DNA from: Aquanectria penicillioides
Taxonomy: Eukaryota > Ascomycota > Sordariomycetes > Hypocreales > Nectriaceae
Direction: 5' to 3'
NCBI GenBank assembly: GCA_003415625.1
Contig: PYIU01000005.1
Coordinates: 2,733,001-2,797,000 of the forward strand
DNA length: 64,000 nucleotides
This document shows, piece after piece, positions 23,435-37,879 of the stretch (the first letter of the stretch is position 1; each line of letters opens with the position of its first letter). A model generated the notes under the pieces. It was not told the DNA's origin. It did no database searches and worked only from the letters and a program-made list of their open reading frames with translations. Position numbers and translations under genes: made by a program.

Positions 23435-23646
23435 GAATATTTTTATATTCTTTATAAAATTAAAGTATATAATTAATCTTTAAATTATATAATAGTATTT
23501 TTAATATAATTTTATTATTTTAATTTATATATTAAATATTAAATTTAATACTTTTTTAAATATATATAATAAATACTTAAATTATTATTATATATATTTT
23601 TTATTAAGCTATTTTAATATATTTTAATTAACTATATATAAACCTT
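23435..23646. other. Unassigned A+T-rich spacer between LINE-A and LINE-B
   Basis: About 210 bp of A/T homopolymer-like sequence. It may be Helitron sequence beyond LINE-B, but I could not align it convincingly to the right-hand Helitron past 54150. Confidence 0.35.
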
Positions 23647-23659
23647 AATTTTAATATTA

Positions 23660-24359
23660 TTATTATTATTATTAATACTTTATACATCTATAAAATAAAT
23701 AGTACTTTTATACTATATAAATAAAAGAAAAAACTATATTAATAAAATAAAAACCTTTATTTAATATAATATTAAACTTAATATAAATCCTCTATAAAAA
23801 AGTAGTAAATTAAAAGTTAATTTAATACTATTATTAAAATATTCTATTTATTTAATTATAAAATTAATAAATAAAGTAAAAGTAAGGCCTATAATAAGCC
23901 TAAATTATCTATACTATAGGCCTATTATAAAAAGTAAGATATTAATTTAATGCTAATTAATAATTAGCTAGCTATTAGCTATTTAAGTATTACTATTATT
24001 ATTTTTTAATCTTTATAAATATATTTATTTTTTTTCCTTTTTTTCTTTCTTTATATACCTCTATAATAGCTTTTTATTGCCTTTAAGTATATACTTTACT
24101 AATACACTATTTATATAGAATACTTAACTTATATAAGCGCTAATTGCTATTTCTATTGCCATTTTATGCTAATTGTATATAGCTAAGGATAACGACTATA
24201 ATGACAACAATAATGACCATAATAACAGCGACCACAACCACAACCACAACCACAACTATAACTACAACCGCAACGGTTTGTGTACGCTATGGGCCCATTG
24301 TGGCTCCTTTATTGACGTTTATATAGATGCCGAGACGCCAAGCTGGCCGCGCTGGGGCA
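23660..24359 (-). mobile_element. 5'-truncated LINE copy (LINE-B)
   Basis: 700-bp 3' fragment of the LINE family on the minus strand, with the tail at the left. Flanked by the 13-bp target duplication aattttaatatta (23647-23659 and 24360-24372). The right part (about 24195-24358) is GC-rich and nearly free of RIP: an array of ACA/AAC triplets at about 24185-24280, then gcgctggggcaa at the truncation point. The 65-codon plus-strand open frame across it is antisense to the 3' UTR. Confidence 0.88.
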
Positions 24360-24399
24360 AATTTTAATATTAATATTATATTGAAATATTAATTCTTAA

Positions 24400-25300
24400 A
24401 GATTTTTAATTTCTTTATTAGGTCTCTATTTATTTACCTTTCCTTCTTTTAGGTTAGTGCTTAAAGTATTATAAAGGAACTATAACTTTTTAGCATTAAT
24501 TGCTTTTAGCATTAAATTAAAATTAAATATCTTTAATAAAATAATCTTTTCTATTAACTTCTCTTTATTATTTTCTTAATTGTTATTACTTATTCATATT
24601 AATATATTACTATAATTATTATTATTAAGATTATTATTATTTCTCTCTTTTTTATATATATTTAGCCTATTATTATTACTATTACTTTTATTACTATTAT
24701 TACTATCTTTATCTTTATTAAAACTAACTTTATTTACTTTATATAATTTAAAAAAGATATCTTAAATATTAATAGGCCTTATTTAAGCATTTAAGCCTTA
24801 ATTACTTATAGGCACTATATATACTTTTTATGCTTATTTAGTTTTAAATAGCTCTTTATGCCTTATTAATTAATAAATAATATTAAAAATACTATATTTT
24901 AGTACTTTTTAGCTATCTATCTCCTTAATATTAATCTTAATGTTTTTATAGTGCTATTTATTTCTTTTTAATTATACTAAAGCTCTTTTTACTTTCTATC
25001 TTTATATTAATAGCAATCCTAAAAGATCTTATAGCTTTAATTAATAAGGCCTATACTATAAAATATAAATTTAATTAAGCGCTTTAATAAATAAATATAA
25101 AAGCACTTTTATTATTATATTTTAAATATTATTTAAAAAGATAGAAATAAAACCTTTAATATACTTTTTATACTATATTTTTCTTTTTTTCTATTAGCTA
25201 TTACTATTATTATTATTAATAGCTATATTATACTATATAATTTACTTAAAGTAAATATTTAATATAATTAACTTTTTCTTTATTAATAATAGATCTTAAA
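24400..25300 (-). pseudogene. Fragment of Helitron Rep/helicase N-terminus
   Basis: Counterpart of 53300-54150 on the right-hand copy, where the same frame runs on into the Rep domain. Visible on the minus strand are an Asn-rich run and the flanking hydrophilic segment. The Rep HUH and helicase parts are absent here, so this copy could never have been autonomous in its present form. Confidence 0.55.
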
Positions 25301-26952
25301 GTTCCTTTAGATATATATAGTTATAATCTAACTATTAGTAAATTTAATTAGCTATAATTAATTTATACCTTTTAAATTAAGTAAAGTAATTTTTATAAAT
25401 TGCAATTAATTAGCCTAAAAGAAAGTTTATAAAATAAAAAAATAATATATAGTTAAACTATAATATACTATTTATTTTTTGCTTTATTTAAGTAGCTTAT
25501 TAAATCTCCTTTAGTTTAACCTTTAAAAACTTATAATAATATATCTTATATATTTATATTAATATTATAGTTTTATTATAAAGTATATAATAGAAATTCT
25601 ATACTATTAATACCTTTTTACTTTAAGGAATAGATATATATTAATTAAGCTTATTAAGTATTTATTTATTTTTTATAAACTTTTAATTAAATTAATTAAT
25701 TATATTAAATATATTATAATTTAATTTATTTATATTTATTTTATAAAAAAAAAAGGATAACTTAATATTAATTTATTAAATAATAGCTTTTATATATTTA
25801 AATATAATTTACTTAAAATTAAATAAACTAAAATTAATTAAATATAAATTAAATATATTAAATTTAATTATAAACTTTATTATATTAACTCTATTAAAAT
25901 CTTTTCTATTAACTTTACTTTTAGCTTTAGCTTAAATATAAAACTAATATTTTAGGAGATTTTTGCTTTTTTAGCCTAAAAGTGCTAATAATAATAGCTT
26001 TAAATAGTATTAGTTCTTTAATGCCTATATTACTTAAAGCACTATTAATAGCATTAAGATATAACTTTAATAATAATTTTTCTTAAGGCTATAAAACTGC
26101 CTTTAGATTGCCTTACTGCTATATCTCTATTCTTTATATTAAACTTAATATTATAATATTTAATTTTATTAATAAAAGAATATTTTAATATATATTATTG
26201 CTATTATCTTTATTATTAATTATTAATATAGTAGCTATATAAATATAACCTTTATTTATTAATAGGGCATTTAAGCTAATAAATAGAATTGATTTTACTT
26301 AAATTAATACTTCTTTAATATATTATATAATATAGCTAAATAATAAACTAATAAAAGTATTTAAAATTTATTAATTTAATTAATTAAATATAATATTTTA
26401 TAAATTAAGTTTAAGCTAAAATATTTATTAATTAAAACTATTTAATATTCTATTTTTATATTTATAAATTATATAGTTAAAATAACTAAATAAATTATTA
26501 CTTTTAAATAGATAATTGCTATTAAATCCCTTTTATATTTATTATATATAATAGTTTTAAATAGACTAAAAGAGATTTTATATACTTTAAGCTAATTTAT
26601 TAAATCTATTGCTCTTTATATTAGTAAAAGAATTAGAATCTATAATAATTTTAGTAGATAGGTATTATATATCTCTTTCTCTCTCTTTATATATATATCT
26701 CTCTCTCTCTTTTGTATTATACTTTAAGACTATATTAGCACTACTATATATATTTATATATTTATTTATATTTATATATATATATATATATATATAAAAG
26801 CGCTTATATATATATAAATTTACTTAAATATTTTTATTAAAATAATAAAAAAATACTAATTATAATAGTTTATATATACTTTATATACTTTATTATAATT
26901 AAATCTATAAGCAACTTTATATAATATTTTATATACTTACTTTTTTAATAAC

Positions 26953-26966
26953 TATTAATATATATT
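26953..26966. repeat. Target-site duplication of LINE-C
   Basis: tattaatatatatt here and at 27724-27737. The other Helitron copy has the uninterrupted site once (reverse strand, about 51540-51555). Confidence 0.88.
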
Positions 26967-27723
26967 TATTTATTTATTAATACTTTATAGACCTATAAGA
27001 TAAATAGTGCTTTTATACTATATAAATAAAGAAAAAAACTATATTAATAGAGTAAAAACCTTTATTTAATGCAATATTAGGCCTATTATAGATTCTTTAT
27101 AAAAAAGCATTAAATTAAAAGTTAATTTAATACTATTATTAAGATATTTTATTTACTTAATTATAAAATTAATAAATAAAATAAAAATAAAGCCTATAAT
27201 AGGCCTAAATTATCTATACTATAGGCCTATTATAAAAAATAAAGCATTAATTTAATATTAGCTAATAATTAGCTAGCTATTAGCTATTTAAGTATTATTA
27301 TTATTATTTTTTAATCTTTATAAATATATTTAATTTTTTTTCTTTTCTTTCTTTTTTATATACCTTTATAAAAGCTTTCTATTGCCTTTAAGTATGCACT
27401 TTACTAATGCATTATTTATATAGGATACTTAACTTATATAAGTGCTAATTATTGTTCTTATTGCTATTCTATGCTAATTGTGTGTAGCTAAGGACAATGA
27501 CTATAATAATAACGATAATAATGACGATGGCGACAACGACAACAACGACAACCACAACGACGACCACAACCATGAGCACAACGGTTTGTGTACGCTGCGG
27601 GCCCGTTGTGGTTCCTATGTTGACGCTTGTACAGATGCCAAGACGCCAGGCTGGCCGCGCTAGGGCAGGGGGTGCCGAGCCGTCCTTAGGGGCGGTGCGG
27701 GATCTGCCCTGCTCCGCGTGTGT
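26967..27723 (-). mobile_element. 5'-truncated LINE copy (LINE-C)
   Basis: 757 bp, tail at the left. The 3' UTR has the palindrome (27195-27235), the GCTA block and an un-mutated triplet array of ACN type (about 27490-27580). From 27580 to 27723 it is strongly GC-rich (gcgggcccgttgtgg; cgccaggctggccgcgc), the best view of the original LINE sequence here apart from LINE-E. Open frames at 27478-27663 and 27497-27763 are simple-repeat and antisense readings of this UTR. Confidence 0.9.
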
Positions 27724-28704
27724 TATTAATATATATTCTATAATCCTAAAAACTAATAATTAATATTAAATATACTTTAAAATATAATAATTACTTTAGC
27801 TAGGCTTTTTATTTTTCTATTAACCTTTAATTATATTTATAAAAATGCACTTTTTTTATTAGTATTATACTTTTATTAATATAAATATATTAAGAACCTT
27901 TTATTAATTTAAACTTAATTTATACTTAAATAATAATACTCTATTATAATTGCATTATTGCTATTCTATTTAAGACTTTTACTTTATAGTTAAGTATATA
28001 ATAAAGGTAAAGATAGTTATTATTTTAATGCTAATTAAAAATATAAATTAATAATTATTATAATTCTATATAATAAAATCTTATAAATAAAAAGATAAAT
28101 AAATCTATTTCTTTTAGCTTATAATATCTATTTAATTTTTTATTTATTTATTTCCTTTTATATTTACTATTTTATTTATAAATTATAGCTTAATTTTAAT
28201 TTATTTTTTATTAAATAAATCTATTAATATATCTATTTATATATACTATTTAAGACCTTAATATTTATATACTTATACTTATATATATACTTTTATATAC
28301 TTATACTTATATATATATATAATATTATTATAACTATTTTTTAAATAATCCCTTTAATTAACTTTTTAATTATTATTTTAACTATTGCCTAAACTATTTT
28401 CTTAACCTTTATTTTAACCCTTATCTTAACTTTTACTTTAACCTTTATTTTAATTAATCTTTTAATTATTCCTTAAAAATCCTTTTCTTTTTTATTTTCT
28501 TAAGAATCTTTTAAATATTTAAATATAAATAAAATTATAATTATTAAAATCTATAAGCCTTAAATATTATAAAAAGGATATAAAAATAATTTATTTTTAG
28601 TATTATATTCTATATATACTAAAGAATTAATTAAACTTCCTTAAAACTAATAATATATAAATAATATAAACTATAATACTATTAGTTAAATATATATTTT
28701 TTAA

Positions 28705-28718
28705 TAAATATAATTTAT
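28705..28718. repeat. Target-site duplication of LINE-D, left copy
   Basis: taaatataatttat here and at 35712-35725. The homologous uninterrupted site in the right-hand Helitron is near 50560-50580. Confidence 0.82.
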
Positions 28719-29245
28719 TTATTTATTTATTAATACTCTATAGACCTATAAGGTAAATAGTGCTTTTATACTATATAAATAAAGGAAAAACTATATTAAT
28801 AGAATAAAAACCTTTATTTAATATAATATTAGACTTAATATAGGTCCTCTATAAAGAAGCATTAAATTAAAAGTTAGTTTAGTGCTATTATTAAAATATT
28901 CTATTTACTTAATTATAGAGTTAATAAATAAAGTAAAAGTAAGGCCTATAATAGGCCTAAATTGCCTATACTATAGGCCTATTATAGGGAGTAGGGCGCT
29001 ATTTTAGTACTATTAGCTAATAGCTAGCTAGCTATTAGCTATTTAAATGCTATTATTATTATTTCTTAATCTTTATAGGTATATTTAATTTCTTTCCTTT
29101 TTTTCTTTTTTATATACCTTTATAAAAGCTTTCTATTGCCTTTAAATATATACTTTACTAATATATTATTTATATAAAATATTTAATTTATATAAGCATT
29201 AATTACTATTTCTATTACTATTTTATATTAATTATATATAGCTAA

Positions 29246-29731
<486 letters not shown>

Positions 29732-30499
29732 GCAATATATATTTAATATTAATAAATACTAAAACATTAAGCTAGCTGCATTAAGATAGAGGGTATTGCA
29801 CTAACCTTAAGGGCAGTATAGAATTTACTCTATTTTATATATATTATATAAATAATAAAAAATAAAAAGAATAGTCTATATTAAAACTAAACTAATATAT
29901 AGTTTCTATCCTTTATAGCTATAAAAAACTAACTATTAATAAATATTAAGGCTAATAGCTATATAGCTTATGCCTATATATATAAGCTATATAAGTTACT
30001 ATTATATTTAGTAAAGGCTAATGCCTATATATTAATAATAGCTTTATAGAAAAAAATAGCTATAATAAGTATAGCTTAATTTAGTTTTACTATAAATATA
30101 ATACTAATATAAATTATAAAAGAAAGAGCTTTAGCAATTAAGGGCTAAGGCTATTTAAGCTAAAAAAAGGGCAATTTAAGTATACTTTTAAGCTATATTT
30201 ATAGTTTTAACTATAAGTCTTAATGCTAATTAGCTCTATAAGTTAATTAATAGAATTAATTATATAGCTATAGCTTTTAAAAGCTTAATAGCTATATTGC
30301 CTTCTTTAATTAAAAGGGCTAAAACTATTTAAAAATAGGCAGTATCTAAAAGTAATAGTAGTAATAAATAGTATTAGTCTTAATATAGGTTTATATTAGC
30401 TAATATTAATAATAAAGACTAAAGTTTAATATAATTCCTTAAGTAATAGCTTAAGCTTAAATAAAGCTAAAGAGGGATTAAAGTAAAAAGGGCTTAAAA

Positions 30500-33400
30500 A
30501 TAAAAAGAATAAAAGAAAAAATAATAAAAAGATAGATAAAAAGAAAAATAGTAAAAAGAATAAAATAAATCTTATATCTCCTAAAGAGAATATAGACTTA
30601 AAGTAAATAGTATTATTAAAGTAAGTAAGTATAGATTAAATATAGTAATAAATAGAAATAAAGTTTAAATAAAGCTAAAGTAAAGATCTAGCTATTAAAG
30701 GGGGCAGGCTTTAATATATTATTTATATAATAGATTAGTTTTTTCTCTTTTTTAAAAGGGTTTTTTTTAAGTATATTAATTTCCCTTTTAATAAAGGAAT
30801 TAAAGCACTTAAATAAAAAAGTTACTAAAAAGCAAAAATAATATAAAAGTAAGTATATTTTAAACTAAATATAGCTTAATAGCTAGCTTATAGTATAGTA
30901 TAATATATAAATAAACTAACTATTTAATAAAGTAATATATAATTTAGGCTTTAAATAAATATTATTTAAGCTTAAAAAGATTATAAAGTAAATTAAATAA
31001 AGTTTCCCTTTAGCTTAAGTAAAATAGGCAATATAATATAATATAGCTAACTATTTTAATAGCATTTTTATATTAGTATTAAAGTATACTTACTTTAGGG
31101 ACCTTTTTTTAAAAAAGAAAACCTTAAAGTTTAATACATTCTATTTATATTTAAATAAATAAAAAGCTTTTATATTTTTTAAGTTCTTTATATAAATAAA
31201 TAGTTTTCTTTTTTATATAAAGTAAAAAGATTTTAGCTGCCTTTATTTTATTATTAATGCATTATTTATAAGATTTATATTTAATTTATTTTTATTAATA
31301 CTTTTAGTTAATTAATATTTAATTTTTAATTAACTTTTAGTCTTTTTTATATTTTTTATTAAAAAGTTAATTAATAAGCTATTTTTTATATTTTTATATT
31401 AATTTATATTAAAGGCTATTATAATAGTAATAATAGATTTAATATATTATTAATATAATTATAAAAAAAAAATCTTTTAATACCTTAAATTTAAAGCTAG
31501 CCTTAAAATTAAATAAATTATTTATTAAAGTATATATTTAATAAAGGGATTTTAAGCTTACTTTTTAATAGTTTAATTAAAATAGCTTTATAGCCTCCTT
31601 TAATAATATAAAGGGCTTAAGTTTATTTAATTAATAAAGCTTTAGCAATCCCTTTTAAATTATTGCCTCTTTTTATTAAAAAATAATATATATTAGCATT
31701 ATAGGCAATTATAAATTTAATTATATATATATATATTATATAGGCAGCCTTAAGGTTTACTCTTTATATACTTACTATAAGGGCAGTAAGGGCCTGCCTT
31801 TAGCGCTTAAGTTTTTCTTTAAGCTTAAAGATATATAGGCCCTAAAGTAGTTTTCTATATAGCTATAATTTAAGGAAATAATATAATTCTTATAGTTAAA
31901 TTATATTATAGATAAGGATTAATTAAACTTAATGCCTTTAATATTAATAAAAGAAATAAAAAAGCTAGGCTTTAATAGATTTAAAGGTTATATTATTAAT
32001 AAAGGCCTAAAATATATATACTATTTATATAGTTTTAAATTAAACTTAAATCTTTATTATATTTTTTTTAAATATAAATATATTTATATTATTAATAAAT
32101 TTAATTATTATAATTTTAAGGATTTTATTAAGTATTATATAAAGCCTTAATATAAATAGAATAAAGAAAATAAAGAAAAGTAGCAATCTTTATAAGACTT
32201 TAGCTTTAATATTATAGGGTTTAAAGGACTTACTATTAAACTAAAGGTATATTAAATACTTAAATAAATAGCTAAAAAGCTAAACTAATAACTATTATAA
32301 ATAGCCTTAATTATAAAGGGTAGTAATAAGCCTTTTATAATTAATTAAATTAAAGGCTATAATAAAGTTTAATTAAAGAAATAATACTATTTTACTATAG
32401 GCCTATATTATATATATTGCTTTTACTATAATTATAAAAGCAAACTTAATAGACCTTTAAGGCCTATTTTTTATTTAATTATTAAAAAGTATATTTAGGT
32501 TTTTAATTGCTATTACTATTTGCTAAGCTATTATTAACTTTATTACTTTATTAATAATGCTAAAAAGAGAGATAGATCTTTATTTAAATATTATATATTT
32601 TTAAGCTATTATTTTATTTAATTTAAAAATAATAATAGTAATTATATAGTAAAAGCAATATAAAAAGTACTTAAATATAATACTTATATTAATAATAATA
32701 ATAAAGGCTTTTAGAAAGGGCTTACTATATACTTTAAGAAACCTAATAGAAAATCTATTACTATTAAAAGCTTTTTATAATTAAATTTTAAAAAGTAAAT
32801 ATATTAATTTATAGAGTTTAATATAGTTTTATATTAAATTCTTAGCATTTTATAGTATTTAATCTATACCTATAGATTATATTATAAAGTCTATTATAAT
32901 AGGTTTAATATTTTAATTATTTACCTAAAGTTTAAAAAAAAAGCATTTTATTAATATAATTGCCTTTTTAATATAGCTTATAGCTAAAGAATCTTACTTA
33001 AGGCAATTAAAGAAAGGGAGCTATAATAGGGCTAAGGCAATATTGCTTTAAAGTTATATTTATCTTTTTAAGTTCTAAAGTTTCTTTTAGCTGCCTATAC
33101 CTTTCTTTATTTTAGCTTTAAATAGAGTATTATATTAAGCTACTTATTTAATTTTAGCTATATAAGCTTTTTATTTATTGCCTGCTTTTTATAGTTTTAG
33201 CTAATTAGCTATTATATTATTGTATTATATATATCTTTATGCTTATTTAAGTTAATAAATAGCCTTTATAATAAATTAATTCTATTAATTATTATAATTA
33301 AATTTAAATTACCTTTATATTAAAGTAATATATTAAGCAATTTAATATAATTCTTAAATTAGCTATTTAACTATCTATTTTAACTATTATATAGAGATTA

Positions 33401-35480
33401 TTTTACTAAGAGTTTAGCAAAAAGTAATTTATACTTTAAGTTTAGCCTTCTTAAGGTTTATTATATATTAATTAAATATTATAAACTAAAGGTTTAATAA
33501 AAAAAAAGGCAATATATATATAAAGGGCTTAATATATATTTACTATAGAATATAATTAAAGCTATTTAAGTTATAATTAAGGCCTAAATAAATAGTATAA
33601 TTATTCTTTAAGGCTTAAACTAAATTAAAGGTACTATTTTTAGTATTGCTTGCTTTTTAAGTTACTATTCTATAAAGAGTTATTAAGGCTATATTTAGCT
33701 ATTGCATTTCTATTAAAAAGATTAAACTATATAAAGTAGTTCTATTATAGCAGTTTTAAATTAAATAATATAGATTAAAGTCTTTAACTATAATTATTTA
33801 AACGGCTAAAATAAAGCTAGCTAAAGTATATATTACTTTTAAGTTTCCTTTATCTTTTAAGGGATTATATATTATAATTATTTTTATATAGTAATAATTA
33901 AAATTAATACTAATTTAATCTTCTTTAGCCTAATAAATTTAAGTTTTTAGTTTATATTATTTATATATATAAAGAGCTATATAGCTTAAATAATAGATTA
34001 TAGTATAGTTTAATCTTTTAGGGTTTATTAAAATATTAATCTTTTAGTTTTTAGCTAAATTTAAAAGTATAATTGCATTATATCTATTATAGATATATAG
34101 TGCTTAATAGATTAATTTAAAGTAGTAATATATATTTTAAAATAAAATCTATATTAATTAAATATAAATAGAGGGGTTAATTTAATAGATAGTAGCAATA
34201 AAGTATAGGCACTAAAAAAAAAGCATTAAATAAAGTATAGTATTATTTATTTATAAAGCCTAAAGGTTAACTAACTCTTTTAATAGAAAGGAAAGCTATA
34301 AAAAGGGGGTTCTTAAAGAAGCTATTTTATTGTATATAAGGGATATTTTACTATATTAAAGTGCATTTTTTATATTTTATTAATTATTTATAGTATTTTT
34401 TTTATATAGATTTAATGCTTTTTTACTATAAAATAGATATAGCTTTAAGCTAAATAATCTTTATAGTATAAAGTATAATAATAAAGGATTTTTCTCTTTT
34501 TAATAGAGCAATTATTATATATTAAGCTATTATATTAACTATAAATTAAAATAGATTAATAGTTTTTTATAATATAGCTATACTTATAGTATTAAAAGTA
34601 TTAAGTAAGTTTTAATTCTTTATTAAAAGGTTTATAATTATAAAGTTTAATATTAAAAAATAGCCTATTATTATATAGGCTATTAGCTTTTTTAATTAAT
34701 AAAATATAAAGAATTAAGTTTATTTTTATTATAGTACTATTTTAGGCTTAAATAGGCTTTACTTTATTAACTCTTAAGGTATTAGTATTATTAATAGTTT
34801 TAATAAATTTATTTATATTATTAAAAATAAATTTAACTTAAATTCTTTTTATTAAAATAATAAAGATTAAAAAAGCTAAAAGGGCATTATTCTTAAATGC
34901 AATAGCTATTTATCCTTTTTTATAAAAGGCTTTAGTCTATTTTAAAGTAAAAAAGATAAAGACTATATTTCTATTAAAAAGGTAATATATTGCAATTATA
35001 TAGAAATTACTATAAGCTTAATTTATTGCTTATATTGTTTCTATTAAAATATAGTTTTTAATATCCTTAAGAGTATCTTTAATATAAATAGTAACTTTAT
35101 ACTTAATATAGCTATATATTATATATTTATTAATTTTAGTATTTATAGGTATAAAGCTATATAAAAGAACTAATATATAAAACTATTGCATTAATTAAAA
35201 AGAAAAGAGGCCTAAATTAGCTAAAATAGCTATTACTATTATAATAATAGTAATTATTATAGTAATAATAATTTTATTAATAAGTCTCTCTTTAGGAATT
35301 ATATTAATTTTAAAGGGAAAGCAAAAGCACATTTTATATATATTAATATAGATTTAAATACCTTTTAAACTACTTTAAGGAAATAAAATAAAATAGTTTT
35401 AATAATAGCTTTATAGGCTTCTTTATCTTTATTAATTATAAAGCTTTTATTAGCTTTTATTGCTTTATCTATTTTAGGCA
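30500..35480 (-). pseudogene. LINE-D ORF2 and ORF1
   Basis: Minus-strand replicase and gag frames. The RT catalytic box is F-I-N-N at 32099-32088 (from FVDD). The 73-codon plus-strand frame 31932-32150 lies exactly opposite it and is an antisense shadow. ORF1 starts near 35475 by distance from LINE-H. Both frames carry many TAA/TAG stops. Confidence 0.75.
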
Positions 35481-36084
35481 TATTACTATATTGGCTAGCA
35501 GTAAAAAGGGAGTTATATTAGCTATTTTTAATGCTATATTTTCTTAAATTAATAACTATTAAAAGGGCTATAGTATTAGCGCTATACTCCTAATGCATTA
35601 TTATATTTAGGGGTAGCCTAATATAAGGAATTGATTAATTGTAGTTTTAGATGTTTTAAAGATAGTTTAGGATAGCTATAAGCAGTTATAAGTTTAAGGG
35701 TAGAGTTCTATTAAATATAATTTATATAAAAATATATATAATTTCTTTAAAATAAAGAAAATAAACTATTAGTATTTATATTTAATATTAATCTTTTAAT
35801 ATTTAATAGAACTTTTTATTTAAATATATAAAAATATTTTTAGTATTTAATAAATAGTATTTTATATTTTTTTGCATTTATATAAAAAGTTAAATAATTA
35901 ATACTCTATTAAAAGAATTAAACTTTTAATTAAAAGATAAATATAAAATCCTAAAATTTACTATATTAATATTATTAATTTAAGATTATAAATACTATTA
36001 ATAGATAATATCTTTTTAATTTAAAACTATAAAAAATTAATATATTATATAAATAGCATTAAACTATATTTATTAAGACTAAAT

Positions 36085-37617
36085 GAGCTATCTTCCTTTA
36101 GAAACCTTATTATTAGCTTTATTAATATTATTATTAATTTAGTAATTGCACTTTTTAAAAAGTTCTCTCTTTAAGGCTTCTTAAATAAAAAACTTTAATA
36201 CTATAGTTTTATTAACCTTTTTAATTATATAATGCCTATTAAAGCATTAAAACTACTATATAAAGGTATCTATACCTTTTAAGTTTTTATTTTTATTTCT
36301 ATAGATATTAGCGCTTATTTTATATATGATTTTTAAATGTTTTAAAGCCTAACTTTAATATTTAAACTAAATATAAGCTTTTACTATATTAGCTTAATTA
36401 TAGGGCTTTTAGACCACTTTTTAATAAAGAAACTGCCCTTACTTTTAAAAAACCTTATTTTGATTATAGTTTTAAATAATTAAATATAATTATTAATTAT
36501 AATAATCTATTTAACTTTATAATAATAGTATATATTATTAATAAAAAAAAGACTTTTTATTTTTATAAAAGCTACTATAAACTATATAAAGTACTTTATT
36601 ACTTTTTATACTATTTATATATTAATAACCCTTAAATATAATATAGCAATATTGCTATTACTAATATTAATATTAAAACTATTTATATCTTTAATAAAAT
36701 AAAGATATACCCTTTAAACCTTAATACTAATAAATTTAATTAAATAAAAAATAATTTATTATACTTTTATAAATTATACTACTTTAATGCCTTTATAGTA
36801 TTTAGTTTTTATTAATAGAATTAGCCTAAAGCTTAAGGAAATACTTATTATATAGAAATAATAATAAATAATGCAAATAATATAAATAATATAAAATACA
36901 TTAAATAGCATTAATATATTTAACTTTATTAATATATTTAATAATATTAATTATAATAACCTTTTTAATAAAAAAGAATATTTAAATATACTTTATATTT
37001 AAGCCTTTATTAAATAACTATAATTTTAGTCTATTATTAATAATATTTAATTTACTTTAATTAATAATCTATTTATTATTAATAAAATTTAATCTATTTC
37101 TATAAAAGTTTAATCTATTTCTACTAAAAGCCAATCTATTTCTATTAAAAGCTAGTTTACTATAAATAAAAGTTAATTTACTATTAATAGAAATTAATTT
37201 ACTTTTAGTATAAGTAAATCTATTTTTATTAAGACCTAATTAACTATTAATTAAGATTAATTTAATGCTAATAAAAGCCAATTTATAATAAATAAAACCT
37301 AATTTACTATAAATTAAGAAAATATAATTAAAATATTTAATTATAATAAAAAATAATATAAAGATAGAGAAGAATTTAATAATAAAGATATTTAAGGCAT
37401 TTAATATAAAGATCTAAAAATACCTATTTAAAATACTTTAGTTTTACTACTAAAAACAGTAAATACTACTTAAGATAAAAGAGAGAAAAAAAGAGGTTAT
37501 TAAATTGTTTATCTATTTATTGTATTTCTTTTCTTTATAATAGTATAGAATAGTAAAACTTTTATATATATTATTATTTTATTTATTTTAATTAAGTTCT
37601 TTAAAGAGCCTTTATAA
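36085..37617 (+). pseudogene. Accessory gene of the Helitron with heptapeptide repeats (left copy)
   Basis: A plus-strand frame in which stops are TAA/TAG only and which reads as protein over about 1.5 kb: a hydrophobic N-terminal part, a Gln/Asn-rich middle, then ten to eleven 21-bp units giving the heptapeptide pattern Q-[SF]-[IT]-[IS]-[NT]-K-[ST] (37091-37315), a charged segment (KDREEFNNKDI) and a hydrophobic C-terminus ending near 37617. It is divergent from the Rep/helicase frame. I do not recognise the family. The right-hand copy is at 48690-50190. Start and stop are uncertain because RIP can create or destroy either. Confidence 0.55.
37091..37315 (+). repeat. 21-bp tandem repeat (7-codon units) in the accessory gene
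   Basis: Ten consecutive units of exactly 21 bp starting at 37091, 37112, 37133, 37154 and so on to 37300, plus a partial eleventh. Unit type aatctatttctattaaaag plus 2 nt. The constant 21-bp period in a heavily point-mutated region shows that length was preserved and that the repeat is coding in origin. Confidence 0.88.
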
Positions 37618-37631
37618 TGTATAATAAAAAG

Positions 37632-37647
37632 GCAGCTTGCTGCAAGC
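37632..37647. other. Terminal hairpin of the Helitron-associated segment (left copy)
   Basis: gcagcttgctgcaagc contains two overlapping palindromes (gcagc-tt-gctgc and gcttg-ctg-caagc). It is identical, in reverse, at 48626-48641, and among the few GC-rich sites that remain unmutated in both copies. It lies about 20 bp inside the end of the shared segment. Confidence 0.6.
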
Positions 37648-37664
37648 GATTTATATATCTCCTT

Positions 37665-37821
37665 TTGTCTTTCTATAAAGCTATTATTAATATATAGATA
37701 TTAGCTTTTATTAAGTATAGTACTAGCTTATATAGCTTATATATATAGATATAAGCTATATAGCTATTAGCCTTAATATTTACTAATAATTAATTATTTA
37801 TAGCTATAATAAAAAAAGAAC

Positions 37822-37879
<58 letters not shown>

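Noticed and set aside
37091..37315. CRISPR-like array
   Set aside because: Units are contiguous 21-bp codon repeats without spacers.
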